In this document: in pieces, positions 1 through 12,800 of the stretch
Numbering within the stretch: the first letter of the stretch is position 1
Layout of the letters: every line of letters starts with the position of its first letter
Assembly: GCA_030490835.1 (NCBI GenBank)
Contig: CM059974.1
Location: 5,525,501 to 5,589,500, forward strand
From: Annona cherimola
Lineage: Eukaryota > Streptophyta > Magnoliopsida > Magnoliales > Annonaceae
DNA: 64,000 nt
Direction: 5' to 3'
Notes under the pieces: generated by a model
Seen by the model: the letters and a program-made list of their open reading frames with translations, nothing else
What the model was told of the DNA's origin: nothing
Database searches by the model: none
Made by a program: the position numbers and the translations under genes

Positions 1-220
1 CAAATTACTTTCTTACTTTTAAAATTTTTTTCATTCCCAATATCCTACTTCTTTTCTTCCTCTTATCTTGAATAATTTTCCAGGCCGCACATTAGTTGTC
101 TTAGTAAAATTTCCTGCTCTCATACGTAATCTGATTTCTTTCTTTTATTGTTTACCTATCATGTTTTCTTACTTTTCTGTGGATTTGGTTTCCATGTCTC
201 TTATTTTGATAAAATTTCAG

Positions 221-1219
221 GCCCGAGAACTTGTAGCTATGCTTCCAGACACGTTTCCCGATAGTGTGACACCAGTTCTACTTCAGGCTGCAGTCTTAGT
301 CAGAGAGAGCAAGGCAGGAAAGGCTGAGGAGGTTCTCCTACAGTTTGCAGACAAGTACCCTGAGAAAGCTAATGCAGTTCTATTAGCACGAGCACAGATT
401 GCTGCAGCTGCTGGCCATCTTCAGACAGCTGCTGAGTCCCTTGCAAGGGTAGATGATATTCAACACATGCCAGCCACAGTTGCCACTCTTGTGTCCTTGA
501 AAGAGCGGGCAGGTGATTTAAGCAGTGCTGCTGCTGTGCTAGATGATGCCATTCATTGGTGGAGAAATTCCATGTTGGGAGATAATAAGCTCACTGCTAT
601 CATCCAAGAAGCTGCATCATTCAAGCTCAAGCATGGGCTAGAGGGAGAGGCTGCACGCCTATTTGAAGAGCTTGTCAAGAGTCACAACAGTGTTGAGGCA
701 TTAGCTGGCCTGGTAACAACACTTGCACAGGTAGACATTGACAAGGCGGAGGCTTATGAAAAGCAGCTGCGGAAGCTGCCTGGGCTGAAGGATGTGAATG
801 TGGAGAGTTTAGAGAGAACAACTGGGGCAAAGCATACTGAGGTTGTCCATATCGAGCGGGTAGAAGAAGTCGGTGATGGAAAAGATAAGTTGAAAGCCAA
901 GAGGAAGAGGAAGAGGAAGCCGAAGTATCCTAAGGGGTTCGATCCAGCAAACCCTGGTCCACCACCGGATCCAGAGAGGTGGCTACCAAAGAGGGAAAGG
1001 TCTAGTTACAGACCCAAGAGGAAGGACAAGAGGGCTGCCCAGGTGAGAGGATCTCAGGGAGCAGTTATTAGAGAAAAGCATGAGGCAAATGCAAATAATG
1101 CAACTGGCATTGCTACAGGCTCAAAGTCAAGCCATGCGGCAGCAACTTCATCAAAGGGTTCTACGAGTGCAGAGCACCAAAAACCATCTTCCAAGTTAAG
1201 GAAGAAGTCTAGATCATAG
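221..1219 (+). CDS. SRP72: Signal recognition particle subunit SRP72, 3'-terminal exon (partial gene)
   Basis: SRP72 is the largest protein of the signal recognition particle; with SRP68 it binds 7S RNA and supports co-translational targeting to the ER. Only the last coding exon lies in the window, opening after the acceptor ...AAAATTTCAG at 220 in phase 0 and giving 332 residues to a TAG stop. The first ~200 residues are Ala/Leu-rich helical repeats, as in the TPR-like scaffold of SRP72. They are followed by a very basic tract (KAKRKRKRKPKYPKGFDP) and the PDPERWLPKRERSSYRPKRK segment, the hallmark RNA-binding region of the family. The C-terminus is a Ser/Lys-rich tail. An in-frame reading extends upstream to 68, but 1-220 looks like intron (T-rich, acceptor-like ends). 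Identification is strong; the N-terminal exons are outside the window. Confidence 0.93.
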   Translation, partial: ARELVAMLPDTFPDSVTPVLLQAAVLVRESKAGKAEEVLLQFADKYPEKANAVLLARAQIAAAAGHLQTAAESLARVDDIQHMPATVATLVSLKERAGDLSSAAAVLDDAIHWWRNSMLGDNKLTAIIQEAASFKLKHGLEGEAARLFEELVKSHNSVEALAGLVTTLAQVDIDKAEAYEKQLRKLPGLKDVNVESLERTTGAKHTEVVHIERVEEVGDGKDKLKAKRKRKRKPKYPKGFDPANPGPPPDPERWLPKRERSSYRPKRKDKRAAQVRGSQGAVIREKHEANANNATGIATGSKSSHAAATSSKGSTSAEHQKPSSKLRKKSRS

Positions 1220-1866
1220 ATGATGCTGCGGGCAACTAGTTCATGTGAAGAGTGGAAGTGCCATGTATTTTCATCATAATGCTTTGCTTTTGCTAGATAT
1301 TCGGACTGAGATTTAGCACATGCCACACGCCCTTATCACGGAGATTATGAATTTTTCTGATTGGATTTTTGAATTATGAGGAAAGCTTGAATGCACGTTG
1401 ATGGCATTTATTTTGTTCTTACAGATCGGTGATTGTGATTCGTGAGCCTTGTATATTGCCTTATTGGGCATGCATGCTAATAGAGTGCACTGACCCGCAT
1501 GATATACATTAATCAGTGCTGCGATTTCAATCTGTACTGTTAGTGATTTCAGCTCGGGTGATCTTGTTGCACGGAAGAGCTGCAAACTTGTGGAAGTTCA
1601 TGTTTTGCTTTTTGGTACGCATTATAATTTTCATCAACGAGAAATCTGGCCAATCGGATTTCCTTTTGGGGATGAAAATGGAGAAGGCCTCGTTGTTCTG
1701 TATGTTTCGGAGGGCTTCTCCCCCTTTTCCTAAAACCGCCGCAATAGAATCAGATGCTCGTTTGGATAAATGGTGGGCTTTTGGCTCGCTTTTAAGGCGC
1801 ATTAAGAGGTAAAAAGTGCGTACCCAATAAGCACAAAATTATCGATTAAATTAGAATGAATAATAA
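1220..1866 (+). other. SRP72 3' UTR and downstream flank
   Basis: No convincing coding sequence. The first few hundred bases are the probable 3' UTR of SRP72. Short readings on both strands lack family features. Confidence 0.4.
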
Positions 1867-2385
1867 TCCTGTTAGCTAGGGTTAAATAAATGTTCTACTT
1901 AGCTCATCTCAAAAAATTTATTTATAACAATTCTTTTGTGTTTTTTCTTCGTACATTTATTTATCTAAGTGAATTTAACGTATAAATTAAGTTTTACTAT
2001 TTTTAGATGTGTGTATATATTTTTTAAAGATTTTTAAAAATAGTAATATTTTAAATACATGTACAAATAGATGTTTAAAATTTTAAAAAAATATATACAC
2101 ACATCTAAAAATGGTAAAACTTGATTTCTATGTTAAATACACTTATATAAACAAGTGTAATTTTTTAGATTTTTAAACATCTATGTGTATATATATATGT
2201 TTAAAATATTACTATCTTTAAAAATCTTAAAAAAATATATACATGTATCCAAAAATAGTAAAATTTAATTTATATATTAAATATACTTAGATAAACAAGT
2301 ATATGAAAAAAAATCCAAAAATTTATTGTAAATGAATTTTTTGAGGTGGGCTAAGTAAGACATTTGCTTAGCCATTTGCTTACAA
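1867..2385. mobile_element. Foldback MITE-like element, family A
   Basis: The two ends are inverted copies of one another. The left end (CCTGTTAGCTAGGGTTAA... then TTTATTTATAACAAT) is matched in reverse complement by the right end (ATTGTAAATGAATTTTTTGAGGTGGGCTAAGTAAG...). The interior is also largely self-complementary and AT-rich, with motifs such as TTAAATACACTTA near both arms. There is no coding capacity. Relatives lie at 5570, 32290, 33010, 33700 and 56071. Confidence 0.65.
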
Positions 2386-2836
2386 GATCGCTTTTCAATT
2401 AGAATTAGGTCAGGTGTTGGAATATGAGTCATTATTAAAAGCTGCAAAAAAAAAAAAAAAAAAAATTAATAAGTGCTAAGTTCTATCATTTGTAAAGTCC
2501 TGTAATACTAGTTCGTGTGTTTGGAATTTGGATTCAATACTAGAATACTTTTAGATGTGTAAAATTACCAAAACAGACACAAAAAAATTATTGTAAATGA
2601 ATTTTTTTAGGTGAACTAAGCAAGATATTTGATTAGCCCTAGCTAACAAGATTACTTTTCAATTAGAATTAGGTCAGGTGTTGGAATTTGAGTCATTATT
2701 AAAAGCTTCAAAAGAAATTTTTAATAAGTGTTAAGTTCTATCATTTGTAAAGTCCTTGTAATACTACTTCGTGTGTTTGGAATTTGGATTCAATACTAGA
2801 ATACTTTTAGATGTGTAAAATTACCAAAACAGACAT
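2323..2836. repeat. 265-bp tandem duplication including the right end of a family A element
   Basis: The segment 2323-2580 (starting TTATTGTAAATGAATTTT and ending ACCAAAACAGACAC) is repeated with high identity at 2588-2836, an offset of 265 bp. The unit contains the right terminus of the foldback element plus unique flanking DNA, and one copy carries a long poly-A run (about 2444-2465). Confidence 0.8.
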
Positions 2837-3560
2837 ACAAGTATTTCAAATTAAAACGGATACGTTCGCTGTCTCAATATGTCTCCGTCTCTCCCCACCA
2901 TTATCAGTTGTTGTGTAACTCGTAAAAGTAAATGGGCCTAGAATTTTATATAATGACTTGGAAATGAATAAGAATGCCAAAAATCATTTTAAACGAAATT
3001 TAATGGTTAGAATTTTTTGTGTTGGTGTGACATATATTAGAATGTTCCAGAAATATTTTTTAAAATAAAAATAATTGATGTTGCCTTACAATTTCTGAAA
3101 AGAATTTTAACGTAAGAAAGATGTACAACTAATTTGAGATGATTTATAATAAAGTTTAAAACTATTTCATAATAATCTAAACTTATTCTGACATGATTTA
3201 AAATGGACCGAAATTTTTTATAATGCTTTTGGTGAATATTAGAATGATTTGAAATTATTTCCATGTTCGCTACTACCACATCACTTCCTGTTTTCAATGC
3301 ATCAAACTAGCCAACAGGCTAGCAGCTAGAGTAGCATACACAAAAACCAATTTCAATAGAAATCAACATACACACAATTATCCATCAAAAAAAGAAAAGA
3401 AAACATACAAACAATTACAGGTGTGCGGAAGTGATGGATGAAAACTTTAGGGTAGTTCTGCCCTTTTTCTGGGCGATGGATGATGTCATTTGTAAAGGCA
3501 TGAAATTTGAGCTTTTTTTTATTTTTATTTTTTATGGGCGTGTATATTACAATCATCTAA
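2837..3560. other. Intergenic, no gene seen
   Basis: AT-rich DNA with no recognisable coding or RNA gene. The short readings have no family features. Confidence 0.4.
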
Positions 3561-3840
3561 GGGTGTGTTTGGTAACAAGCGAAAGTTGTCAAGTTAAAAC
3601 TTTTCAATTTAAAATTTTTCATTCTCCACAACTACCCTATTTTTTAATAATTTCTTCACATTTTTCTATACAACTATCCTACTTTTCAATCATTTCTACA
3701 TAACTACCAACACAACTAACCTATCTATTTCAATTTTATTATATTTATTCCTCATCATTACTCCTATCATATCACATCATTTGACAACTTGTACTTTGTA
3801 CAACTTTTCACAAAAGTTTTATTTATTTCCAGACACACCC
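3561..3840. mobile_element. Tourist-like MITE, family B, complete copy
   Basis: A 280-bp element with inverted ends GGGTGTGTTTGG and CAGACACACCC, flanked by a TAA trinucleotide on both sides (3558-3560 and 3841-3843). The TIR wording and 3-bp TA-rich target duplication fit non-autonomous PIF/Harbinger (Tourist) elements. No coding capacity. The interior (for example ACTTTTCAATCATTTCTACA) recurs in many copies across the window. Confidence 0.8.
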
Positions 3841-3843
3841 TAA

Positions 3844-5569
3844 ATTTCAAGCCTCTCAGACATTCTTACAGCTTTTAATACAATATTCTAATAATTATCT
3901 AACAATATTCTTATTTTTTGCTAATAATATTCTAGCATGGATACTCCCACAGAGCCCGAGAAACCAAATACCACCACAACGAGATTCGATCCGTGGTGGG
4001 GAGGACAAGAGACACTTACTTGACAGTTTTTCACAACAGTGATTTCAGATGTCACGCCAAATGCATGCATAACGGCATAACCGCGTTCTGACGGAAAAAG
4101 CACAATCACCGATTACGTCGCCAAAACGCTGGGAGAATACGGGCCCCGAAGCAGGATCAAATCAAATATGATAGCCGTAGTCCTGAAACTTGGTGCTTTT
4201 TTAAATGATGTGAAACGATATTCCAATATTAGCCTATCAACACCGTATATCAAAGGTCAGGTTCGCAAAAATCATGAACAAGAGCGTTCAATGGTGTTGC
4301 ACTGATGCACTCGGGCAGAACTGTTTCCTACCTGATTACCCCAAAATTGACCAATCATTTCTGTTTGATAGGTTTTGATCGGCTTAGAATTGCGAACAAA
4401 GCAGACCGAGCAAAAAGGAAGTACATAAAGGTTAGCAAAACCTCCCAAAAAGAAAAAAAAAAGGTTGACAAAGGGTCGTCAGTTGAATTAAGATGAAGCT
4501 TGAATTCAGCTGAAGATAGATAAACAGTAAAAGGGTTGGGAAAAAAGATGTAATGATGCTGAGTAGCACTTCAATATGTTTAGCTGTATTCACTTTATAA
4601 TAAAATAGATATATTTTTGAAGAAAAAGGGGCATTCGTATATTTGCTAATTTATTTTTTTCATGGTTGCAAATACTATTTTTGAAAGTATTAACGAATAC
4701 GTTCGTAAATTTTACAAAAAATTGCAAATACACCAATTATTTAACTATTACGAATTATAATACATAATTTTGGAATATGAAAAAGTTCATATTTATTTGG
4801 GATGACTGCGGAACCCCATGCAGCTAGGCTTCATTGGATATGATTGCGAAAATCACACATATTTAAAAAATTTATACATTTTGATAATTATATATTCACT
4901 TTCAAAAAATATTATTTCTATAAGATGTAAGTTTTCAATCAAAATTACTTTGGGTATGATGATAAAACAAGATAAATGGTGTAGGTTTTAAAATTTTTTT
5001 AAATAAAAATAGACTGTAGCATGAAAGCTCGTTGTGGCTCGCTATATTCAATCATGGTTGGAATGAGAATGTGGGATGAAAAAGGTGTTTTTGGGTATTA
5101 AAAATAGGAAAAAGTATATAATAATTGGAAAAAATGTATTGAAAATTAAAAAAGTAAGTCGTTATTTTTTTAGAATGATTTTTTTTTTTTTTTTTTAGAA
5201 AAGAGACATTCCATTCCAATATCTATGTTAACAATAACATTATCAAATGGTATAGGATGCAATGGAATGACATTTACTATTTATAATATTTTTTTTACTT
5301 TGAAATTTTTTCATTTTTCATATAATTGTTTATTTGCATATATTACAACTCCCGCTTTTCTGTTTTCTTACTAATTTTTTATTCCTAATATAACTCCAAT
5401 TTCCCTTATATAATTACTTCTCCTCCTTTTTACTTTTAGTAGTAAAAAACTTAATACACAGCTTATTGAAAAAAGTCTAGATTTCAAAGATTTCCGGAAA
5501 AGGCCATGATTTTGACTTTTATACATTGAAAATCGCACTTGACAGAGACGATCGGCTACAGTAGTATGC
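3844..5569. other. Intergenic, no gene seen
   Basis: AT-rich spacer with homopolymer runs (T run near 5175-5198). A short GC-richer patch around 3930-4160 gives no recognisable product on either strand. Confidence 0.4.
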
Positions 5570-5870
5570 ACCCGGTGCATTTAGCCATAATGCACCCAGT
5601 GCATACATTTATTTTTAAAAAAAAATTTTACACAATTATTAATCTAAATTTATTTAACATTTGTGTTAATTTTTACCATTTTAAATATATTTTTTCAGAT
5701 TTTTAAAAACCAATGGTATTTTTAGTAATTTAAAAGCCACCAGTTTTTTAAATCTCAAAAAAAATATTTAAAAGTTTTTAAAATTAGTAAAAATTGATAC
5801 ACATATTAAATACACCTATATTAACAGTCTCATGAAAAAAATTTCAAAAAAAATTAAAGAATATGTCATA
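5570..5870. mobile_element. Foldback element related to family A
   Basis: Starts with GCACCCGGTGCA / GCACCCAGTGCATAC repeats. It continues with arms carrying TAATCTAAATTTATTTAAC and, inverted, TTAAATACACCTATATTAAC. The centre (CCAATGGTATTTTTAGTAATTT) resembles the hairpin centre of the 33 kb element. Boundaries are approximate and no target duplication was resolved. Confidence 0.5.
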
Positions 5871-6854
5871 TGCAAGCATGCCAAGAGATAACATGCTTAT
5901 GCGTTTTTTAAGTTAAAAAAGGTGTGTTTTTGGCAAAGGTCAAACATGACATGTTTTGTTCAAAAAAATAAGAGTACAACTTGTGTAGCGTACCTGCTAG
6001 TCGACCTGTTGTGTATTCTAAAATGAGTAATATAGATTTTTATTTTCATACTCATACGATGGGTAGATTTTAAATTCAAAAATATTTGGTTTAATTAAGT
6101 TTAGGTAGGTTCAAAGGTTTGGTTACTCGGAACCTATCCAAATTACTAATATATATTTAATATAAATTTTACAAATTTTTATAATAAAAGAGATAAATAT
6201 ATTCTTTATATATATGAACTTATTTAATTTATCAATTATTTAGTAAATTTAATAAATATATTTTAAAATTTATATTCTTATTATCGTGATTTTAAGTTTT
6301 TAAATAAGACTTGTAATAAAATTATAATTTTCAAATATAATATAAATGTTATTTTAAAAAACTGATTTAGAATTAAAACTAGAATAAGTCTAGACCGACC
6401 TAAAATAAGATAAAATAAGAATTTTTAAAAATAAAATAAAGATAAGATGTACTCAGACAAGACCAGCATGCCCTAAGTTGCACCATTGTAAGGGCATATT
6501 CAAAATAATATAGTTTTTTTAATATAATTTTTTAATTTTCAACGCAGTTTTTTAATTTTTAATATAATTTTACCCGTTCATAATATAACTTTACTCGTTC
6601 TCGATACATATCATTACATTGTAATCTCAAATTCGATTCAAGAATCTCGTTTCGTACGTGAAAGGTGAAGAATGCGGCTCCTGAGCGCGAACGTGCGTTG
6701 GGCAATTCTGGTACTCCGTTGGTACGTGCGATTATAACCCTCACAGTTCACACGTATCTCTCGCTTTAAACCCTCCTGAAATTCGTCTTCACGACAAAAA
6801 CCCTTCTCTCCTCTTCCTCAGCTCTACACCTCTATTCGGAGCTCAAACTCATCA
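5871..6854. other. Intergenic and upstream region of the EF-Tu gene
   Basis: Very AT-rich to about 6550, with no gene. From about 6600 the base composition rises. AAACCCT at 6768-6774 (a partial telo-box, common in promoters of plant translation genes) and a pyrimidine-rich stretch precede the ATG at 6855. This is probably promoter and 5' UTR. Confidence 0.4.
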
Positions 6855-9800
6855 ATGGCTTGGGCTGCTTTAGGAAAAAAGCAAATTGTAAACCTTTCCT
6901 CGCCCCTTTATTACTGTAGCCGTGGAGAGATCTATCGGCTATTGTACGTTTCTGATTCTTTACTGGCTGGTGGAAAGCCGGACAGTGATGGCTGTTTTCG
7001 ATCGTGGAGGAGATCCATGGCGACCTTTACTCGCACGTAAGTTAGAATGAATTTCTTTTCGAACTGGAATTTACTCTCCTGGATTTTTATTTTTTTTGAT
7101 TGTGCATTGAGTTTTCTCCACGTTGTTTTCCTTTGATTTACTCTGGATTATCCGTTCCAATCTTGTTGTACGATTTAACTAGAGATGGATGAACTTTGGG
7201 TGAGAAAATAATCAGCCGCAGCTGGTCACAAGCACTGTTTGTTCTGAGGTGCTAGCCTGTTATTGTGTTGATGTGCGTGTCTTTTCTATCTTCCTCATAT
7301 TGTTAGAAACTCAATGTATTTGTAAAACGTAAATGCTAGGAAAGAAATGGAGTCTGTATCTAAATATTTTTTACACTGTTTTAAAACTTATTGGAAGGTA
7401 TGTTCGGGTCAATCTCCTTTTGAGTATCCTGAGTATGAATCTAAGGGCCTGTTTGGCTGAAGCGTTTTCGCATGCCGTCAGTGCTTTTACAAGTTTTGGA
7501 AGTGTGTAGCCTTATCTAAAAGTGCTGCAACTCCTAGAAAATAAGCTAATCTTAGTAAAAGTTGGTATGGTTGCAGGAAGCTGATAGGTAATGTTTCCAT
7601 CAAAGTGCTGGCAATATTATTTTACTACATTCGGATGATTGGCCAAATAGGCATTAAATATATTCCTTTTGAGTATTCTGAATACGAATATATTTTTTAT
7701 CGTCTTAAATTTTGTGGGAAGTTTCATTCAGGCCAAGCTCCTTGCGAGAAATCAGTTATGAATATGAGTATTTTTATTTTGTTGAAGTGCTAAGATTTGT
7801 AGAATGAGGTCCTTTTGAGTGTGGTGTGGTAAGGCTTGTGTTGCTACATGTTACTTTATGATTCATTGAAGATTTTGCCAACTTTGTCTTTCAAGAATTA
7901 AATATTTGAGTGGTCTTTATCCACTGGTTTGATTTAGAGAATGCATTTCTTTTATTATGCAGCTAACTTTAGGATGTGCATGACTCTGAGTCAGAATACT
8001 TTCAGAGCCAATGCTTTCGTCGCAGTTAGGCATACATCATATGTTTTCTGCCCTACAGAGAACTTGGTTGTGTGTGCCTGTAGAAGTTTCATTGTTATAT
8101 CTCTAGGTCACTGTTTCACGTTTGGTTTTATCTTGAAGTTTTACATATTAAAATGCGGAAGATATCTTTTACTGAAAACATGTACTTCATGTGTTTTATT
8201 AATTTTATTCAATGGAAACCTACTATTCTTTACCCGCATGATATGGGCATCTTTTTTCGTCCATCAAATATTATATACCTATCCTGTTCCTATTTGTTGA
8301 TGCAGGAAACCTCATGTAAATGTTGGGACTATTGGTCATGTCGATCATGGGAAAACCACACTTACAGCGGCCATCACAAAGGTACCAGTGATAGCCGGCG
8401 CACTTTTCCGGTCTTATTTTTTGGAAGTTATTTACATTAGACTATACATAGAGCATGATTGTGATCATAATCTATTTTAGTACACTTCTATTTTCCATTC
8501 CATTTTTCTTTTGATTTCTATGGTAGTTTATGTGATATACTCTGGTTTATAGGTATTAGCAGAAGAAGGTAAAGCTAAGGCTGTTGCTTTTGATGAGATT
8601 GACAAGGCACCAGAGGAAAAAGCTCGAGGAATCACTATTGCAACAGTTGGGATTTTCTTTACCTCCCTCTCTCTATCTCACATCTTTTGTATTATATGTT
8701 GAAACATATTTTGTGTATATTCAGCATCAACATTCGAAGCTGACTTCAAGTTCATTGTGTTGTAGGCCCATGTGGAGTATGAGACTTTGAAGCGTCATTA
8801 TGCACATGTTGATTGCCCTGGACATGCAGATTATGTTAAAGTGAGTAACTATATACATCATCCTTGTATCTGACTACCATAATTTGCTAGAAAAAATACT
8901 GAATTGAAACACCTGCTTCTTTTAAAAATGAAAAAAACAGAAGGAAAAGGCATGAATAAGGGAATAAAGAGTATATGAGAATTCCTCCCTCCACCACCAC
9001 CCACGCCCACACACAAAAACAATTGTAATGGACTCAAAAGAAACACAAAAAAGTTTTTTTGTTTTTAAAAAAAGACCAAGCTGGTAGCAAACAATCAAAG
9101 TGAGCTTAAATCTCTGTTACTTTTCATGTGGTTAGCCATTCTATGAGCATGGATGAATCCAATCTTCTTAAAGATCTCAAATTAATTAGTTAACTAAAAT
9201 TTCTGCCTCACTTGTTTGGAATGGGAAGTGTTTTTTCTTTCCATATTGTAACATGATAAGTCCCTGGAATACAGAACATGATTACTGGAGCAGCCCAGAT
9301 GGATGGGGGCATTCTTGTTGTTTCTGCACCAGATGGGCCTATGCCTCAGACCAAGGAACATATTCTACTTGCACGTCAGGTGGCTGCTAGCCTTTTCTGT
9401 TAACGAATTCTACAGATTTCTCTGATGAACATGAAAACACTATGGTTTACCTTATTTTTAATTTTATCAATGCAGGTTGGCGTGCCATCACTCGTATGCT
9501 TTCTCAATAAGGTTGATGCAGTCGATGATCCAGAGCTACTCGAACTTGTGGAGATGGAGCTCCGCGGTAAATGCTCCCACTTCGATTCTTTTACTGATTT
9601 GGTTGTTGCTGGGTATTGTGTTATTTCTGTTTATTTTTTATTATTTTTTTGTAGATGGCAACAACCTGGTTAAGCACCTCCTTTTTGAGATTGATTAGGC
9701 AATTGTCATTGTTCTGGCAGTACATGACAAGTTCGTCTGATGCTGATGCACCATCTAAGATGTTCTGATCGTTAAGTTATTTAGTTGCATTATCCTTCTG

Positions 9801-12800
9801 ATTAGATGCCACAGCAACTTTGAATTGCTCTTTGGACTTGCTTCTTGGATTCTTGACCATTTATACTTGCTTACATTTTCAAATTGAAGCTTTCATGCTT
9901 CCACATTGAACCTCGTTGCCATTCAACTTCATGGTTCCTTCACCTATGTCAAGATGAGCAACTGGCGGGAGATTTTTTGCAACATCCGATCTGTTATAGA
10001 GCCAAACAATACTGTATGATTAGAATAACCTTGAGGCAGTACTGATTTGTTATGTATTGTGCTAATGAGAAGCCTTGTCCAACACTATATTTCTGTTGCT
10101 GCTGATCTTCATATGGTGGTATTTGTGCAGAGCTCCTTTCTTTCTACAAGTTCCCTGGAGATGAAATTCCTATTATTCGGGGCTCAGCATTGTCTGCCTT
10201 GCAAGGCACAAATGAAGAAATAGGAAAGAAAGCTATTCTAAAACTAATGGAAGCTGTTGATGAGTACATTCCTGATCCTGTACGCCAACTTGACAAGCCT
10301 TTCCTCATGCCAATTGAAGATGTATTTTCAATTCAGGTAAGCTTCTGTTGTTTCTGCCCCTTGGCTGTATACATAAAGAACTCTGCCTGGTTGTCAAGAA
10401 TATAAAAAGCTTGAGTTTTTTTTATCAATGAATTTTATTCCATTAATCATTACACATAATAGCCATTCCAGTGTGAACAAAGTTCAGATAAGGTAATGCC
10501 ATTTTCTTGCTGTTAATAACCTGTGCCCATATGCATGGTGTAGCATTCAGATATTAAATTTTCTGGAATTCTAAATTATGTACATTAAAGAATTATTATC
10601 AGGGCAATTTGTGAATAGTATGAACTCTAAAGAGGAACAATCACCTCTAATTGTTATAAACAGCCAATTATTCATTGCAATTGGAAATTTGAACAACATT
10701 CAGATCGTTAACAGCATTCCGTTGCTATTAGATAAAGAACCCACAATCTTTACGTTGTGGTTTTCCGTGTGCATACTTCAGTTATGAGTGGATAGCCAAC
10801 TTTATTAGTGTTCAAATGTTATGAAAGGATTTCTTGATTTTAATGATTTCCTCTGACCAAATGCTGTAACGTCTTCCTACCAAAAAAATAGCTTGAATCA
10901 AGTGAATGCGCACACTTCTGTCAAGTAGTTTTTCATGGTTTCTGCTTCATCTTTATCAGGGACGTGGAACTGTTGTCACAGGCCGTGTTGAACAGGGGAC
11001 TATCAAAGTTGGAGAAGATGTGGAGATTTTAGGTTTGACGCAGGTTTGGGATAAAGCTTGCTATTCTATGTATTTGAGTTAATGAATAATATCTGTTTAT
11101 TTTTCATATGAGAGAATTCAGAAAGCAAGAATGCATAATGTCATTTCTGATATTGGTGATGCAAGAGCCAGACCTGGTTTCAATCTTCTTGTGTTCAATT
11201 ATATCTCAGCTATTAAAAAGCCAAGTATCTACTTTTCCTTTTTCTTAAATGAGTGCTTATTTCTTCTCAGAGTGGCCCTACAAAGACTACTGTGACTGGT
11301 GTAGAAATGTTTAAGAAAATTTTGGATTTTGGACAGGTAATTTGATTGTCTTTGATATGGTGTGATGATTTGCGTGGTCAGTTCTGCAATTCTAACGAGC
11401 TTCTGTCCTTGTGTAGGCTGGTGACAATGTTGGGCTACTGCTACGTGGTTTAAAGAGGGGAGATGTAGAACGTGGACAGGTAAGTATCACATGGTCACAT
11501 AATAAATACATGAATAATAAGTTCAGTCAAAAGCAGATTAAATGATTTTTCCTCCTACTAGTAAATGTGTTTATCAATGCTGTTCTTTACCACATCTTAT
11601 TCATGTTTAGCAATTCCAGATGTAATATGTCAAGAAAAATATAAGGCATTCCTTTTCGAGAAATGGGATATTGTATTCTGTTTATACAATTAACAGCAGT
11701 GAATCAATTTGCACCAGTTTGGCGTGTAAAAATTTTGAACCGCTTCAAACTGTGATTGTAGGAAATGGTCAGGTTTGTTCTGACAATGGCTGAAAGAGTG
11801 TTGGGTTGGCCTAGATTAGTGTGGGTGTCAAACAGTGCCTATAAAACCAATCCTAGTGTAAAACCTGAACAAAAACTGGAGGATTATGAGGCGACTGGAA
11901 GTTAACTCAGTTGTTGAACTTAATCTGCACTGGGTTGGACAGATTTCTAGCTAACAACTCAGGTTGCAGGTTGATGGTTGCATTGCTGAGGGTTGACAGT
12001 TTGGATCGACTTAAATAAGGGATGGTGTAGGTAGTGGAAGAAAAGTAGGGCAGGAAGAGCAAAGTTGTGTGGCAATGCTAGCAAAGACAGAACAGAAGAA
12101 AGAGAGGTATCAAGGATAGGTGGCAGAATTAAAGGAAGAGACAGCTATGGATGTAACATGGAACACTGTTTAGCTAGCATTGGAGAAGTTGTAGATGGCA
12201 ATGGTACGATGCTATCATAACAAAACGTAGAGGATAAGATGAAATGGAGTGTAAGGGACATTCAAAGACAGTCTACTAAGGGGTTTTCTGACATTGCTAC
12301 TAGTCTGTTCGGTTGTCGGTGTGGGTGTGAGTGGGCGGGCAGGCTGAGAGAGAGAGAGAGAGAGTCGCCCCATTGGTCGGTCGAATTGGGCTGGAGGGAG
12401 GGAGGGTCTAAATGTGATTATTTAAGGCAGCTTGCTTAAGTTTACCCTGCCTAACCTGATGTTGAAACTGGGTTGGTCGACTTCGAATTGTATTAACCTG
12501 AGACTGAGTTTCGCAAACTTGCTAGGAAAAACAAATTAGCTCAATTGATTTGAAATTAAGAGTTGCAAACTTGCAATCCTGTACATAAGTAAATTTCAGG
12601 GAGATTTGAATGCTTGTTTGTATAGGTTATGTGCTAACTCTGAGCACATTATGGGGATGAATGTCGTGTGCTTGGTATTCTGTTCTTCTCAGTTTGTCCA
12701 TCAGTTTGCTTCAAAGTGCAGTTGTCATCACATTGGCCGCCTTTTGTCGTCGCTTTTATTCTTGCTTGTAACTCAGGAAGAACAGTGAATGTACCCTTAG

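Noticed and set aside
1..220. In-frame extension of the SRP72 reading up to 68
   Set aside because: T-rich, with acceptor-like CAG ends, and the translated sequence does not fit SRP72; treated as intron.
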